64,000 nucleotides of DNA, from contig CANLAD010000001.1 of assembly GCA_947488755.1 (NCBI GenBank), forward strand, positions 262,247-326,246. Direction: 5' to 3'. The DNA is from an uncultured Erythrobacter sp. GTDB taxonomy: Bacteria > Pseudomonadota > Alphaproteobacteria > Sphingomonadales > Sphingomonadaceae. Both the position numbers and the translations under genes were made by a program. Under the pieces are notes generated by a model. It saw only the letters and a list, made by a program, of their open reading frames with translations, searched no databases and had not been told where the DNA came from. This document shows, in pieces, positions 17,977-24,856 of the stretch; the stretch's first letter is position 1, and every line of letters begins with the position of its first letter.

Positions 17977-18735
17977 ATGCACAAGCGCGCTTGGTCGATT
18001 GATGCGTGGATGAAGCGGGCGGGCGCGCTTGCGATTGTCGGGGCGTTCGCACTCGCCGGGTGCAGCGATGCAGCCGAAACCGCCGAGGCTGTGCCCGCCT
18101 CGGGCGCAGCGCCCGTGGAAGGCGATGCGATGATCCCAGCCGTGCCGGTGATGGGCGAGGAGGTCGACATCGTCGCCTTCGGAGACAGCCTGTTCGCAGG
18201 CTATAATGTCGATCCGCGCGAGGCCTATCCGCAAAAGCTCGAAGCGGCGCTGCGGGCGCGCGGGATCAATGCGCGCATCGTCAATGCCGGGGTCTCGGGC
18301 GATACCAGCGCGGCGGGGCGCAACCGGCTCGAATTCACGCTTTCCGCGCAGGATGATACGCCCGATCTGTTCATTCTGGAGCTGGGTGGCAACGATCTGC
18401 TGCGCGGTATTTCGCCCGAAGAAACGCGGGCGAATTTCGAGGCGATGCTAGGCACGCTGCAGGAACAGGACGTCCCGGTTCTGCTGATGGGAATGCGCGC
18501 GCCGCCCAATTACGGGCCGGAATATCAGCAGCAATTCGACCAGCTCTATCGCGACCTCGCGCAGGAATACGATGCCGAGCTGATTCCGTTCTGGCTGGAG
18601 GATATCTATCAGGATCCCTCGCTGTTCCAGGACGATCGCATTCACCCCACTGCCGAGGGGATCGAGGCATTGGTGGCATCGACTGTGGATGAGGTTGAGG
18701 CGGCGCTGCCGGAGGACGCAGGCGACGAGACTTGA
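17977..18735 (+). CDS. SGNH-hydrolase lipoprotein, TesA/arylesterase type
   Basis: 252 residues from the ATG at 17977, with GGGAGAG upstream. Signal peptide with lipobox L-A-G-C, so probably membrane-anchored on the periplasmic side, unlike the soluble E. coli TesA. SGNH blocks: nucleophile in AFGDSLFAGY, Gly in NAGVSGDTS, Asn in LGGNDLL, and the Asp-His pair in DRIHPTAEG. Likely an acyl-esterase/lysophospholipase or thioesterase. Divergent from the YbbA/YbbP-type transporter, a conserved pairing that suggests a joint role in lipid handling. Confidence 0.93.
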   Translation: MHKRAWSIDAWMKRAGALAIVGAFALAGCSDAAETAEAVPASGAAPVEGDAMIPAVPVMGEEVDIVAFGDSLFAGYNVDPREAYPQKLEAALRARGINARIVNAGVSGDTSAAGRNRLEFTLSAQDDTPDLFILELGGNDLLRGISPEETRANFEAMLGTLQEQDVPVLLMGMRAPPNYGPEYQQQFDQLYRDLAQEYDAELIPFWLEDIYQDPSLFQDDRIHPTAEGIEALVASTVDEVEAALPEDAGDET

Positions 18736-18760
18736 GAACGGCGCAGCGCTTGCTGGCGAC

Positions 18761-19849
18761 CTACAGCTTTGTGACTGTGCCCCCTTCCACCCGCCACACT
18801 GCCGCCTCGCTCTCGATCTCGGCAAAGGGCGCGATTTCGGTGCCGGTCATCCACACCTGCGCCTGAGCGTTTCGCAACCGTCGGAACAGTTCGGCCCGCC
18901 GGACCGGATCGAGATGTGCGGCCACCTCGTCCAGCAACAGCACGCTGGGGCGACCGGATGCGGCAAGGGTGCCGTGCGCCAGCGTGATCGCGATCAGCAT
19001 CGCCTTTTGCTCTCCTGTCGAGCAGGCCGCAGCGGCCAGGCCGGTTCGAGCCATCACCACGTCGAGCTCATCGCGCTGCGGTCCCTCGAGTGCGCGCCCG
19101 GCCGCCCGGTCGCGCGGGCGGGCGCGAGCCAGGGCGGCGATCAGGTCGGCGCGGTCGGTTGGGCCACCGGGGCGATAGGTCAGGACGGGGCGGGCGAACG
19201 GTTCGTCGGGCACGGCGGAAAGCTCATCAGCCAGCCGCGCGGTGAGCCGCGCCCGGGTCTGCGCAACCTGCGCACCCGCCGTCGCCGCCTGCGCTTCGAC
19301 CGCGTCGAGCCAGCGCGCGTCGCCGCGATCCTCCAGCAATCGATTGCGTTCGCGCAGCGCGGTCTCGAACTGGCTGACCACACGCGCATGGCCCGGCTCG
19401 ATCGCCAGCGCCATCCGGTCGACGAAGCGCCGCCGCGCGCCCGCGCTATCGGTGAAGATGCCGTCCATCGCCGGGGTCAGCCATGACACGGCCTGCCATT
19501 CCGAGAGCGCCGCCGCGCTCGCTTCAGCCCCATTGATGCGCACGAGCCGGCGGGTGGGCTGCCCCTCGCGCGTATAGGTGCCGAGCCGCGCGGACACCTG
19601 CCCCTGCTCGATCAGCGTGGCTCCGATGGCGAAGGGGCGGGGCGGGTCTGTCTGCGCCGAGCGCCGGGGCAGGTCGATCAGCGCCGCCCGCCTGAGGCCG
19701 CGCCCCGGCGCAAGCAACGATATCGCTTCGAGCACATTGGTCTTGCCCGCGCCATTCGCGCCCACCAGCAGGTTGAAATGCGCTGTCTCACCCAGCTCGC
19801 TCGCGGCGTGGTTGCGGAAGTCCTGCAGGGTGATTTTCGCGAGCGCCAT
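18761..19849 (-). CDS. recF: DNA replication/repair protein RecF
   Basis: 362 residues, usual length. Walker A GANGAGKTN at 30-38, ABC-type signature STGEQK, Walker B SVLLLDEVAAHLD, and the early motif LQDFRNH typical of RecF. Acts with RecO and RecR to load RecA at single-stranded gaps. It is not next to dnaA, dnaN or gyrB here, unlike the classical enterobacterial cluster. It converges with the esterase gene, leaving 25 bp between their stop codons. Confidence 0.97.
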   Translation of the reverse strand: MALAKITLQDFRNHAASELGETAHFNLLVGANGAGKTNVLEAISLLAPGRGLRRAALIDLPRRSAQTDPPRPFAIGATLIEQGQVSARLGTYTREGQPTRRLVRINGAEASAAALSEWQAVSWLTPAMDGIFTDSAGARRRFVDRMALAIEPGHARVVSQFETALRERNRLLEDRGDARWLDAVEAQAATAGAQVAQTRARLTARLADELSAVPDEPFARPVLTYRPGGPTDRADLIAALARARPRDRAAGRALEGPQRDELDVVMARTGLAAAACSTGEQKAMLIAITLAHGTLAASGRPSVLLLDEVAAHLDPVRRAELFRRLRNAQAQVWMTGTEIAPFAEIESEAAVWRVEGGTVTKL

Positions 19850-19924
19850 CGTTCGCCTGCCCGGTTAGCAGGACGCGGGTCAAAGGCCAGTGCGAAGCCG
19901 CGCGAAACCACCAATCCCAACACA

Positions 19925-19939
19925 TGGGAAATTTTCCCA
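19925..19939. promoter_or_regulatory. Perfect inverted repeat, candidate activator site
   Basis: TGGGAAA-T-TTTCCCA, seven-base arms with a one-base centre, about 90 bp upstream of the sigma-54-like promoter at 20014. Bacterial enhancer-binding proteins such as PspF bind palindromes at about this distance. The identity of the binding protein is inference. Confidence 0.4.
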
Positions 19940-20013
19940 ACCTTTCGGTTTGATGAATGAAGCGGGTGTTGTGCTGGTAGACAGAAATCCCGGAAATCTC
20001 CCGTTCTTAGAGT

Positions 20014-20030
20014 TTGGCACACCCCGTGCA
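20014..20030 (+). promoter_or_regulatory. Sigma-54-like (-24/-12) promoter
   Basis: TTGGCAC-N5-GTGCA matches the RpoN consensus (YTGGCAC-N5-TTGCW) at all but one position, with the correct spacing between the invariant GG and GC. Transcription would start near 20042, giving a leader of about 50 nt to the first small gene at 20093. Confidence 0.55.
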
Positions 20031-20092
20031 GAGTGTTGGGCGTCCCCGGAACACAGCCGGGACCAAGGAAACCCAAACCAAGGAGACTACCA

Positions 20093-20203
20093 ATGTTCGC
20101 TACCCAGATCGCAGATCGCTTCGCCGCCGCCGCTCTTTCGATCGCCGTTTCGGCCGCGTTTTTCGCCTACGCCATCCTCCCGGCCACTCCGACGCTCGCC
20201 TGA
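20093..20203 (+). CDS. 36-residue membrane peptide, copy 1
   Basis: Small gene encoding 36 residues with a charged start (MFATQIADRF) and one hydrophobic segment (about residues 10-30) ending in FFAYAILPATPTLA. AAGGAG lies eight bases before the ATG, a strong ribosome-binding site. A second gene of the same length and pattern follows 30 bp downstream: both share R-F-A-A-A-A, an FFA-aromatic-AILP block, and an LA or IA end. Conservation of two copies plus good initiation signals argues that it is translated. No known family recognised. A sigma-54-like promoter precedes it. Confidence 0.75.
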   Translation: MFATQIADRFAAAALSIAVSAAFFAYAILPATPTLA

Positions 20204-20233
20204 GCCGACGACCTCACCAAAGGACCGATCCCC

Positions 20234-20344
20234 ATGTCTTCCAACACCGCAACCCGCTTCGCCGCTGCCGCCTTCTCTGTGATGATTTCGACCGCTTTCT
20301 TCGCCTTCGCAATCCTTCCGGGAAGCCCGGTGCCGATCGCCTGA
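20234..20344 (+). CDS. 36-residue membrane peptide, copy 2
   Basis: Paralogue of the preceding peptide: 36 residues, start MSSNTATRF, one membrane segment, ending FFAFAILPGSPVPIA. AAAGGA precedes the ATG. The N-terminal residues differ from copy 1 while the hydrophobic core and the FFA-aromatic-AILP block are kept, the pattern expected of selection on protein rather than a recent DNA duplication. It lies between copy 1 and the PspC gene and is probably co-transcribed with both. Function unknown. Confidence 0.75.
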   Translation: MSSNTATRFAAAAFSVMISTAFFAFAILPGSPVPIA

Positions 20345-20415
20345 CCCGATCATTGACGACGCCGCGAAGGCGATAGACAATTTGCCGCAACCCACTTTTG
20401 AAAAGGAGCCTGCCC

Positions 20416-20628
20416 ATGAACAACCTGAAACAGAATGACGGCCGCCCGCCACAGCGCCAGTTCCGCCTGGACAAGACCAATGCCAAGCTGTTCGGCGTGT
20501 GCGCCGGAATTGGCGACTACACGAACAGCGATCCGATGCTCTGGCGCGTTGGCTTCGTCGCCGCAACGCTGCTGGGCTTTGGCCTGCCGGTTATCGCCTA
20601 TATCGTTATCGCGCTGGTCGCGGATTGA
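20416..20628 (+). CDS. PspC-domain membrane protein
   Basis: 70 residues from the ATG at 20416, eight bases after AAGGAG. A polar, glutamine-rich start is followed by the PspC core: FRLDKTNAKLFGVCAGIGDY, DPMLWRVGFV, and a hydrophobic helix ending GLPVIAYIVIALVAD. PspC proteins take part in the phage-shock response to inner-membrane stress, usually under PspF and sigma-54. Here the gene stands apart from any pspA or pspB and follows the two small membrane peptides. Its stop codon lies inside a terminator stem. Confidence 0.9.
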   Translation: MNNLKQNDGRPPQRQFRLDKTNAKLFGVCAGIGDYTNSDPMLWRVGFVAATLLGFGLPVIAYIVIALVAD

Positions 20629-20656
20629 GGGGTCTGGCGAAAACGCCGCCCCTCAA
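20625..20656. terminator. Two-step stem-loop between convergent genes
   Basis: Outer stem TTGAGGGG (20625-20632) / CCCCTCAA (20649-20656), inner stem GGCG / CGCC with AAAA loop. It spans the PspC stop codon and separates it from the convergent SDR gene, so it may terminate from both sides. Confidence 0.75.
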
Positions 20657-20675
20657 AGTGCACCTCACTTCCGGC

Positions 20676-21470
20676 TCACATGGCCGAAATACCGCCATCC
20701 AGCTTGATCTCCGCGCCGGTCATGAAACGGCTTTCATCGCTGGCGAGATAGACCACCGCATTGGCGATATCGTTGGGTTCGCCAACGAATTTCAGCGGAA
20801 TCTGCCGGGCCAGTTTTTCCATCAAGACGTTTTTTTCAAGCGCATGCGCCTTTGCCGTCCCATCGAGGATCGGCGTGTCGACGAATGTCGGATGGACCGA
20901 ATTGCAGCGGATCTTCATGTTCTTCTTCGCGCAGTGCAGCGCAATCGACTTCGACAGCATCCACACCGCCGCTTTCGATGAATTGTAGGCTGGCATCGTG
21001 TCGCTCGCGATCAGGCCGGCGATGCTGGAAATGTTGACGATCGATCCCGGCGCATGGTCGCGCATCAGCGGCAGGGCCTTCTGACAGCCGTGAAAGATCG
21101 AATCGACATTGATCGCAAAGCAGCGCTTCCAGTCGTCGAAATCGCATGTCTCGATGTTTCCGGCCACGCCGATCCCGGCATTGTTGACCAGCACGTTGAG
21201 CCCGCCAAGATGCTCGCGTGCCGCGTCGACGGCAGCCTCCCACGCAGCCGGGTCCGTCACGTCATGGGCGAGGGAGAAGGCGGTGCCATCGCCTTGTTCA
21301 GCATTGACGATCTCGGCAGTTTCCGCAGCGCCATCTCCGTTGATGTCCGTCGCGAGCACCCGCGCGCCTTCCTGCGCAAGCCGGATGCAATGCGCTCGTC
21401 CCAGCCCCTGCGCAGCCCCGGTGACAAGTGCGAGCTTTCCTTCGCAGCGACGAGTGGTTTGGGTGCTCAT
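20676..21470 (-). CDS. Short-chain dehydrogenase/reductase
   Basis: 264 residues, classical SDR. Cofactor motif TGAAQGLG (17-24) and an Asp at the end of beta-2 (ATDING), suggesting NAD(H) preference; NNAG; catalytic Ser in NISSIAG; Tyr-x-x-x-Lys in YNSSK. Substrate unknown; the overall look is that of hydroxysteroid or 3-oxoacyl reductase-like enzymes. Its ATG overlaps the TGA of the upstream nudix gene (ATGA), making it the last gene of the lemA operon. Confidence 0.93.
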   Translation of the reverse strand: MSTQTTRRCEGKLALVTGAAQGLGRAHCIRLAQEGARVLATDINGDGAAETAEIVNAEQGDGTAFSLAHDVTDPAAWEAAVDAAREHLGGLNVLVNNAGIGVAGNIETCDFDDWKRCFAINVDSIFHGCQKALPLMRDHAPGSIVNISSIAGLIASDTMPAYNSSKAAVWMLSKSIALHCAKKNMKIRCNSVHPTFVDTPILDGTAKAHALEKNVLMEKLARQIPLKFVGEPNDIANAVVYLASDESRFMTGAEIKLDGGISAM

Positions 21471-22048
21471 GTCAGATTGTCTCCCAGATATTCAGGCGTC
21501 AGCAGCATCGCGATCCGCACGTCGACCGCGTGACCATCGGTGCGCCAGCGTGAAACAAAATCGGACAGTTCGTCCAGCGGCACGCGGTGCACGGCGATGT
21601 CTTCTTCCGACACCCCGCCGCCTTCGCTCACCTTGGCAAGGCCGGTTGCGCGCAGCAGGGTGAAGCATTCGGACACCATGCCGGGCGAGGAATAGAATTC
21701 CCCCAGCACTTCCATCCGATCGGCGACATAGCCGGTTTCTTCTTTCAGTTCGCGGATCGCGGCCTCGCGCGCGCCTTCGTTCCGGCGGTCTTCATCATCG
21801 CCGATCAGGCCGGCGGGCACTTCGAGGCAGAACTGGCCTAGCGGGACGCGATACTGGCTGACGAGAATGACGTGACGCCTGCCGTCCGCATCCTCGTCCA
21901 GCGCGAGGATCGCGGCGGCGCGAATGCCGCGCGCGCGTCCGACATATTCCCACCGGCCCCGCGTCTTGGCGGTGATGAACTTGCCGGCCCAGGCAATCTG
22001 TTCGGGCTTGTCCGCATCCGCGTCGCGCCCCGGTGTCGTGGTGCTCAT
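21467..22048 (-). CDS. NUDIX hydrolase (ADP-sugar pyrophosphatase-like)
   Basis: 193 residues. The NUDIX box is visible as E-(x7)-REL-KEETGY around residues 100-116, preceded by an EVPAGLIGDDED segment typical of ADP-ribose/ADP-sugar pyrophosphatases (PAGxxE context). The glycine of the box is displaced by a short insertion rich in acidic residues. Predicted to hydrolyse a nucleoside diphosphate linked to another moiety using Mg2+; the true substrate is not evident. It overlaps the SDR gene by four bases. Confidence 0.88.
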   Translation of the reverse strand: MSTTTPGRDADADKPEQIAWAGKFITAKTRGRWEYVGRARGIRAAAILALDEDADGRRHVILVSQYRVPLGQFCLEVPAGLIGDDEDRRNEGAREAAIRELKEETGYVADRMEVLGEFYSSPGMVSECFTLLRATGLAKVSEGGGVSEEDIAVHRVPLDELSDFVSRWRTDGHAVDVRIAMLLTPEYLGDNLT

Positions 22049-22059
22049 GGTGCGCGGCC

Positions 22060-22734
22060 CTAGACTTCGATCAACCGGTCGGGAAGCTCGTTCTCATCGT
22101 CATCGCCGCGCGGAAAATGCTGCGAGAGGACGAAGCCGACATCGCGCACGCCCGCCGCCATGCCTTCGGCCACATGGCCTGCCTTGATCTCGGCCAGCAT
22201 GTCGCCCATCGCCTCGCCCCAGACTTCCGGTTCGACCTTTTCGGCAATCGGGCGGTCGGCGACGATTTCGGCGCGGTGTTCTTGCATGGAAAGGTAGATG
22301 AGCACGCCGGTGCGCCCGTGGGTGCGGCGTTCGGCGCCGACCTTGAAGTGCTTGACCGCCTGATCGTGGCAGCGCGCGGTTTTGACGGGCGCGGGGATGA
22401 GCGCAAAGCGTATCGGATCCCAAAGCTGCACGGCCCAGGCGAGCACGAAGGCGATGAGGCCGAGCGCGATCGTCATGCTGGCCAGTTCGCCGGTGGTCCA
22501 TTCGTGACCCCATCCGCCGATAAGGCTATCCCAAAGGTCGAGGAACGGGCGGGGCAGGGCGGCGAACACGCTCATCGCGGTGAAGGCGAGGGCCGCTGCC
22601 CAGAGAAGAGCGACATCGGTGTAACCGTCCGAACGATCGGCCAGCACGGTGACGATTTCGCCGGACGTCGTCAGTTCCGCTTCGCCCACGGCACTGGTGA
22701 CGATATCATGCTGTTCGGGGCTGAGATAGGCCAT
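22060..22734 (-). CDS. TPM-domain membrane protein (COG3762-like)
   Basis: 224 residues. A TPM-like start (LSPEQHDIVTSAVGEAELTTSGEIVTVLADRSDGY) is interrupted by two hydrophobic segments (about 42-62 and 85-107), after which the domain resumes with ERRTHGRTGVLIYLSMQEHRAEI, a hallmark TPM strand. The C-terminus is acidic. It lies three bases after the partner TPM gene and is surely co-transcribed with it. TPM proteins of this kind are repeatedly found with LemA; their molecular role is not settled. Confidence 0.85.
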   Translation of the reverse strand: MAYLSPEQHDIVTSAVGEAELTTSGEIVTVLADRSDGYTDVALLWAAALAFTAMSVFAALPRPFLDLWDSLIGGWGHEWTTGELASMTIALGLIAFVLAWAVQLWDPIRFALIPAPVKTARCHDQAVKHFKVGAERRTHGRTGVLIYLSMQEHRAEIVADRPIAEKVEPEVWGEAMGDMLAEIKAGHVAEGMAAGVRDVGFVLSQHFPRGDDDENELPDRLIEV

Positions 22735-22737
22735 GCG

Positions 22738-23610
22738 CTACCACCCCCCGGAGGCGCCGCCGCCTCCGAATGATCCGCCGCCGCCCGAAAAACCGCCGCC
22801 GAAACCGCCGCCAAAGCCACCTCCGCCGCCGCCCCAATCATCCCCGCCCGACATTGCGCCGCGCGCAATCGCGCTGCCCAGTTCCCACAAGATGACATTG
22901 GTAGCGAAATCGCCCACGCCGCTGCGACCTCGCCGCCCGCGACCGCGTTCACCCCACGGACCCTTGCCGGTAGAGCGATAACGCCGCTTGCGCCCGCGGG
23001 CACGGAAGATCGGCAGGATGAAGAACAGGACAATGAAGCCGACCCAGATGAGGAACCCGAACGGGAAGCCGCCATCGTTTTGTCGCGTCTCGCCCGCCTC
23101 CTGCGCGACCCGCGCCGCTTCATCGGGCGGGAGCTGCAATTGCTGGACGATCGCCTGCGTGCCCGCCGTCACTCCGCCCGGAAAGTCGCCATCGCGAAAG
23201 CGCGGCAGGATTTCGTTCTGGATGATGAGCGAGGACAGCGCATCGGTAAGGTAGCCTTCCAGGCCATATCCCACTTCAATCCGCACCCGCCGCTCGTTCG
23301 GGGCGACCAGCAGCAGCGCGCCGTCATTGCGCTCCGCATCGCCAAGGCCCCATTCACGCCCCAGCTGATAGCCGTAATCCGCGATATCGTAGCCCTGCAG
23401 ATCCGGCACCGTTGCGACCACCAACTGGCGCTGCGATTGCGCTTCCAATGCTTCGAGCTGCGCAGTGAGCTGCGCTTCGGTCTCGGGCGGCAGGATATCC
23501 GCATTGTCGACCACGCGCCCCGTCAGCTCGGGAAATTGCGGCTGCGCGGCGAGCGGGGACGCCAAGAATGCCCCCGCTGCCGCGAGTATCAGGAGAAGGT
23601 GGCGCAACAC
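22738..23610 (-). CDS. Secreted TPM-domain protein with glycine-rich tail (YgcG-like)
   Basis: 290 residues. Signal peptide ending SPLAAQ, TPM domain (about 25-155, LTGRVVDNADILPPETEAQL ... RVRIEVGYGLEGYLTDA), one membrane helix (about 188-206, FGFLIWVGFIVLFFILPIF), a strongly basic Arg/Gly stretch, and a C-terminal run dominated by Gly, Phe and Ser ending GGASGGW. It is probably anchored in the inner membrane with the TPM domain outside. It stands between lemA and the second TPM gene. Confidence 0.92.
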   Translation of the reverse strand: MLRHLLLILAAAGAFLASPLAAQPQFPELTGRVVDNADILPPETEAQLTAQLEALEAQSQRQLVVATVPDLQGYDIADYGYQLGREWGLGDAERNDGALLLVAPNERRVRIEVGYGLEGYLTDALSSLIIQNEILPRFRDGDFPGGVTAGTQAIVQQLQLPPDEAARVAQEAGETRQNDGGFPFGFLIWVGFIVLFFILPIFRARGRKRRYRSTGKGPWGERGRGRRGRSGVGDFATNVILWELGSAIARGAMSGGDDWGGGGGGFGGGFGGGFSGGGGSFGGGGASGGW

Positions 23611-23615
23611 GCCGC

Positions 23616-24218
23616 TCAGTTCGACGTCATATCGATTGTGGGCGCGACTTCCGCGCCTTCGGTGACGGCGGAGTAGGGCACCAATGGCTCTGCACCGTGG
23701 ATGATGTTCGCGCCGATCGTGTCTGGGAATGTGCGGATCGTGGTGTTATACTGGCGCACCGCTTCGTTGTAGTCGCGGATGGCGACGGCGATGCGGTTTT
23801 CCGTACCTTCGAGCTGGCTTTGCAGCGCAAGGAAGTTCCGGTTCGACTGGATTTGCGGATAGGCCTCGAAGCTGGCGAGAAGCCGCCCGAGCCCCTGTCC
23901 GAGCTGGCCCTGCGCCTGCGCGTATTGCTCCAGAGCGGCGGGATCGTTGAGATCGTCGGCGTCGATGTTGATGCTGGTCGCGCGGGCCCGTGCTTCGGTC
24001 ACTTCGGTCAGGATTCCGCGCTCGTTCTGCGCCGCTCCTTGCGCAACTTCGACGAGGTTGGGGATGAGGTTCGCGCGGCGCTGAAATTGCGCCTCAACAT
24101 CGGCCCATTTGGCGTTGGCCTGTTCTTCCGCCGCCGGAACCGAATTGATCCCGCACGCGGCGAGCGAAAGGGATGCGGCGGCGATGAGAATCGCGCGTCC
24201 AGCAGTAAGGGGGTTCAT
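23616..24218 (-). CDS. LemA family protein
   Basis: 200 residues from the ATG at 24218, which has GGAGGA upstream; a longer frame begins in the tmRNA promoter region and is unlikely. Signal peptide with lipobox L-A-A-C, so a lipoprotein version of LemA. The helical domain contains QRRANLIPNLVEVAQG and YNEAVRQYNTTIRTFP, the two most conserved blocks. It heads the operon lemA-TPM-TPM-nudix-SDR. The general role is unknown. Confidence 0.93.
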   Translation of the reverse strand: MNPLTAGRAILIAAASLSLAACGINSVPAAEEQANAKWADVEAQFQRRANLIPNLVEVAQGAAQNERGILTEVTEARARATSINIDADDLNDPAALEQYAQAQGQLGQGLGRLLASFEAYPQIQSNRNFLALQSQLEGTENRIAVAIRDYNEAVRQYNTTIRTFPDTIGANIIHGAEPLVPYSAVTEGAEVAPTIDMTSN

Positions 24219-24325
24219 GCAAAATCCTCCAAGGAAAGGCGCGCCACGCGAAAAAATGCAACGCAGCGCCATCTGTGTTGTCGATATAGCACACCGCAAC
24301 GGCGCTTCAAGTTCGGCTCGCTCAC

Positions 24326-24353
24326 TTCCAATTAAGCTTCACATCGCTATATA
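24326..24353 (+). promoter_or_regulatory. Candidate promoter of the tmRNA gene
   Basis: TTCCAA (24326-24331), 16-base spacer, TATATA (24348-24353), placing the start near 24360, where the first stem (GTCGG-GCAA-CCGAC) of the acceptor piece begins. The -35 match is poor; the -10 is good. Confidence 0.45.
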
Positions 24354-24359
24354 GGGAGC

Positions 24360-24680
24360 GTCGGGCAACCGACTATGGCGATAAATTGCTGCGTGCAATA
24401 GGCACAACGGACCCGGGGGCAGTACCCGGCGGCTCCACCATAAACCCCGGTCTTCGTTCGCGATTTCTGGGGCTTCTGACGGGGCCGAACTAGGATCGAC
24501 GTGGGCTGAAAAGCGTAGTTTTTGCCCGGGCTGAGTAACCCGTAATAGGCTCAATCTCATAAGTGCCAATGACAATGAAGCACTCGCAATCGCCGCGTAA
24601 TTTTACGGCCTAGCGGCCTGAATTTACAAAGCTAATGCGCGGTTGGACCCACCGGGCAACAGAAGGGATACCGGGGCTCC
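24360..24680 (+). ncRNA. ssrA: tmRNA, two-piece (circularly permuted) alphaproteobacterial form
   Basis: The acceptor piece comes first and ends with an encoded CCA at 24438-24440; its T-arm is CCGGG-GGCAGTA-CCCGG. After a 40-base spacer the coding piece starts at 24481 with GGGGCCGAAC. Its first seven bases pair with CGGCTCC before the ACCA end, closing the acceptor stem with one G-U pair. The tag reading frame is 24565-24600 and encodes ANDNEALAIAA, then TAA. tmRNA rescues stalled ribosomes with SmpB and marks the product for proteolysis. The 3' end of the coding piece is uncertain (within about 24640-24710). Confidence 0.95.
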
Positions 24681-24682
24681 GG

Positions 24683-24714
24683 GGGTAGCTAGCAACAGAA
24701 ACCCCCACTTATTC
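24683..24714. repeat. Direct repeat, copy 1
   Basis: A 28-bp sequence, GGGTAGCTAGCAACAGAAAC followed by CCCCACTT, identical to 24782-24809; the similarity continues as A/G-TTCA. It lies just downstream of, or at the end of, ssrA. The copies are 99 bp apart. The sequence contains the palindrome GCTAGC. Nature unknown. Confidence 0.85.
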
Positions 24715-24781
24715 AGATCAAAGGAAAAGCGCAGCAAGTGCGCCGCGCGCCGCGGTTCTCCCCCCGATCCAACAAAGACGC

Positions 24782-24813
24782 GGGTAGCTAGCAACAGAAA
24801 CCCCCACTTGTTC
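24782..24813. repeat. Direct repeat, copy 2
   Basis: Second copy of the 28-bp repeat (see 24683). It ends 43 bp before the ATG of the secreted hypothetical protein, so it may lie in that gene's leader or promoter. The 67 bp between the copies hold a G/C-rich stretch and no recognisable gene. Confidence 0.85.
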
Positions 24814-24856
24814 ACCGGCTTGGAGCCCGCGCCGAGACGCAAACGTAGAGGTTGGC

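Noticed and set aside
20048..20070. GGAAC at 20048 as an EcfG promoter for the twin peptides
   Set aside because: No CGTT at the required 16-17 bases downstream; the sigma-54-like motif just upstream is a far better match.
24624..24842. Minus-strand 72-codon frame across the ssrA end that repeats the peptide NKWGFLLLAT
   Set aside because: The peptide repetition is a consequence of the 28-bp direct repeats 99 bp apart (a multiple of three). No ribosome-binding site, and it overlaps the tmRNA gene.
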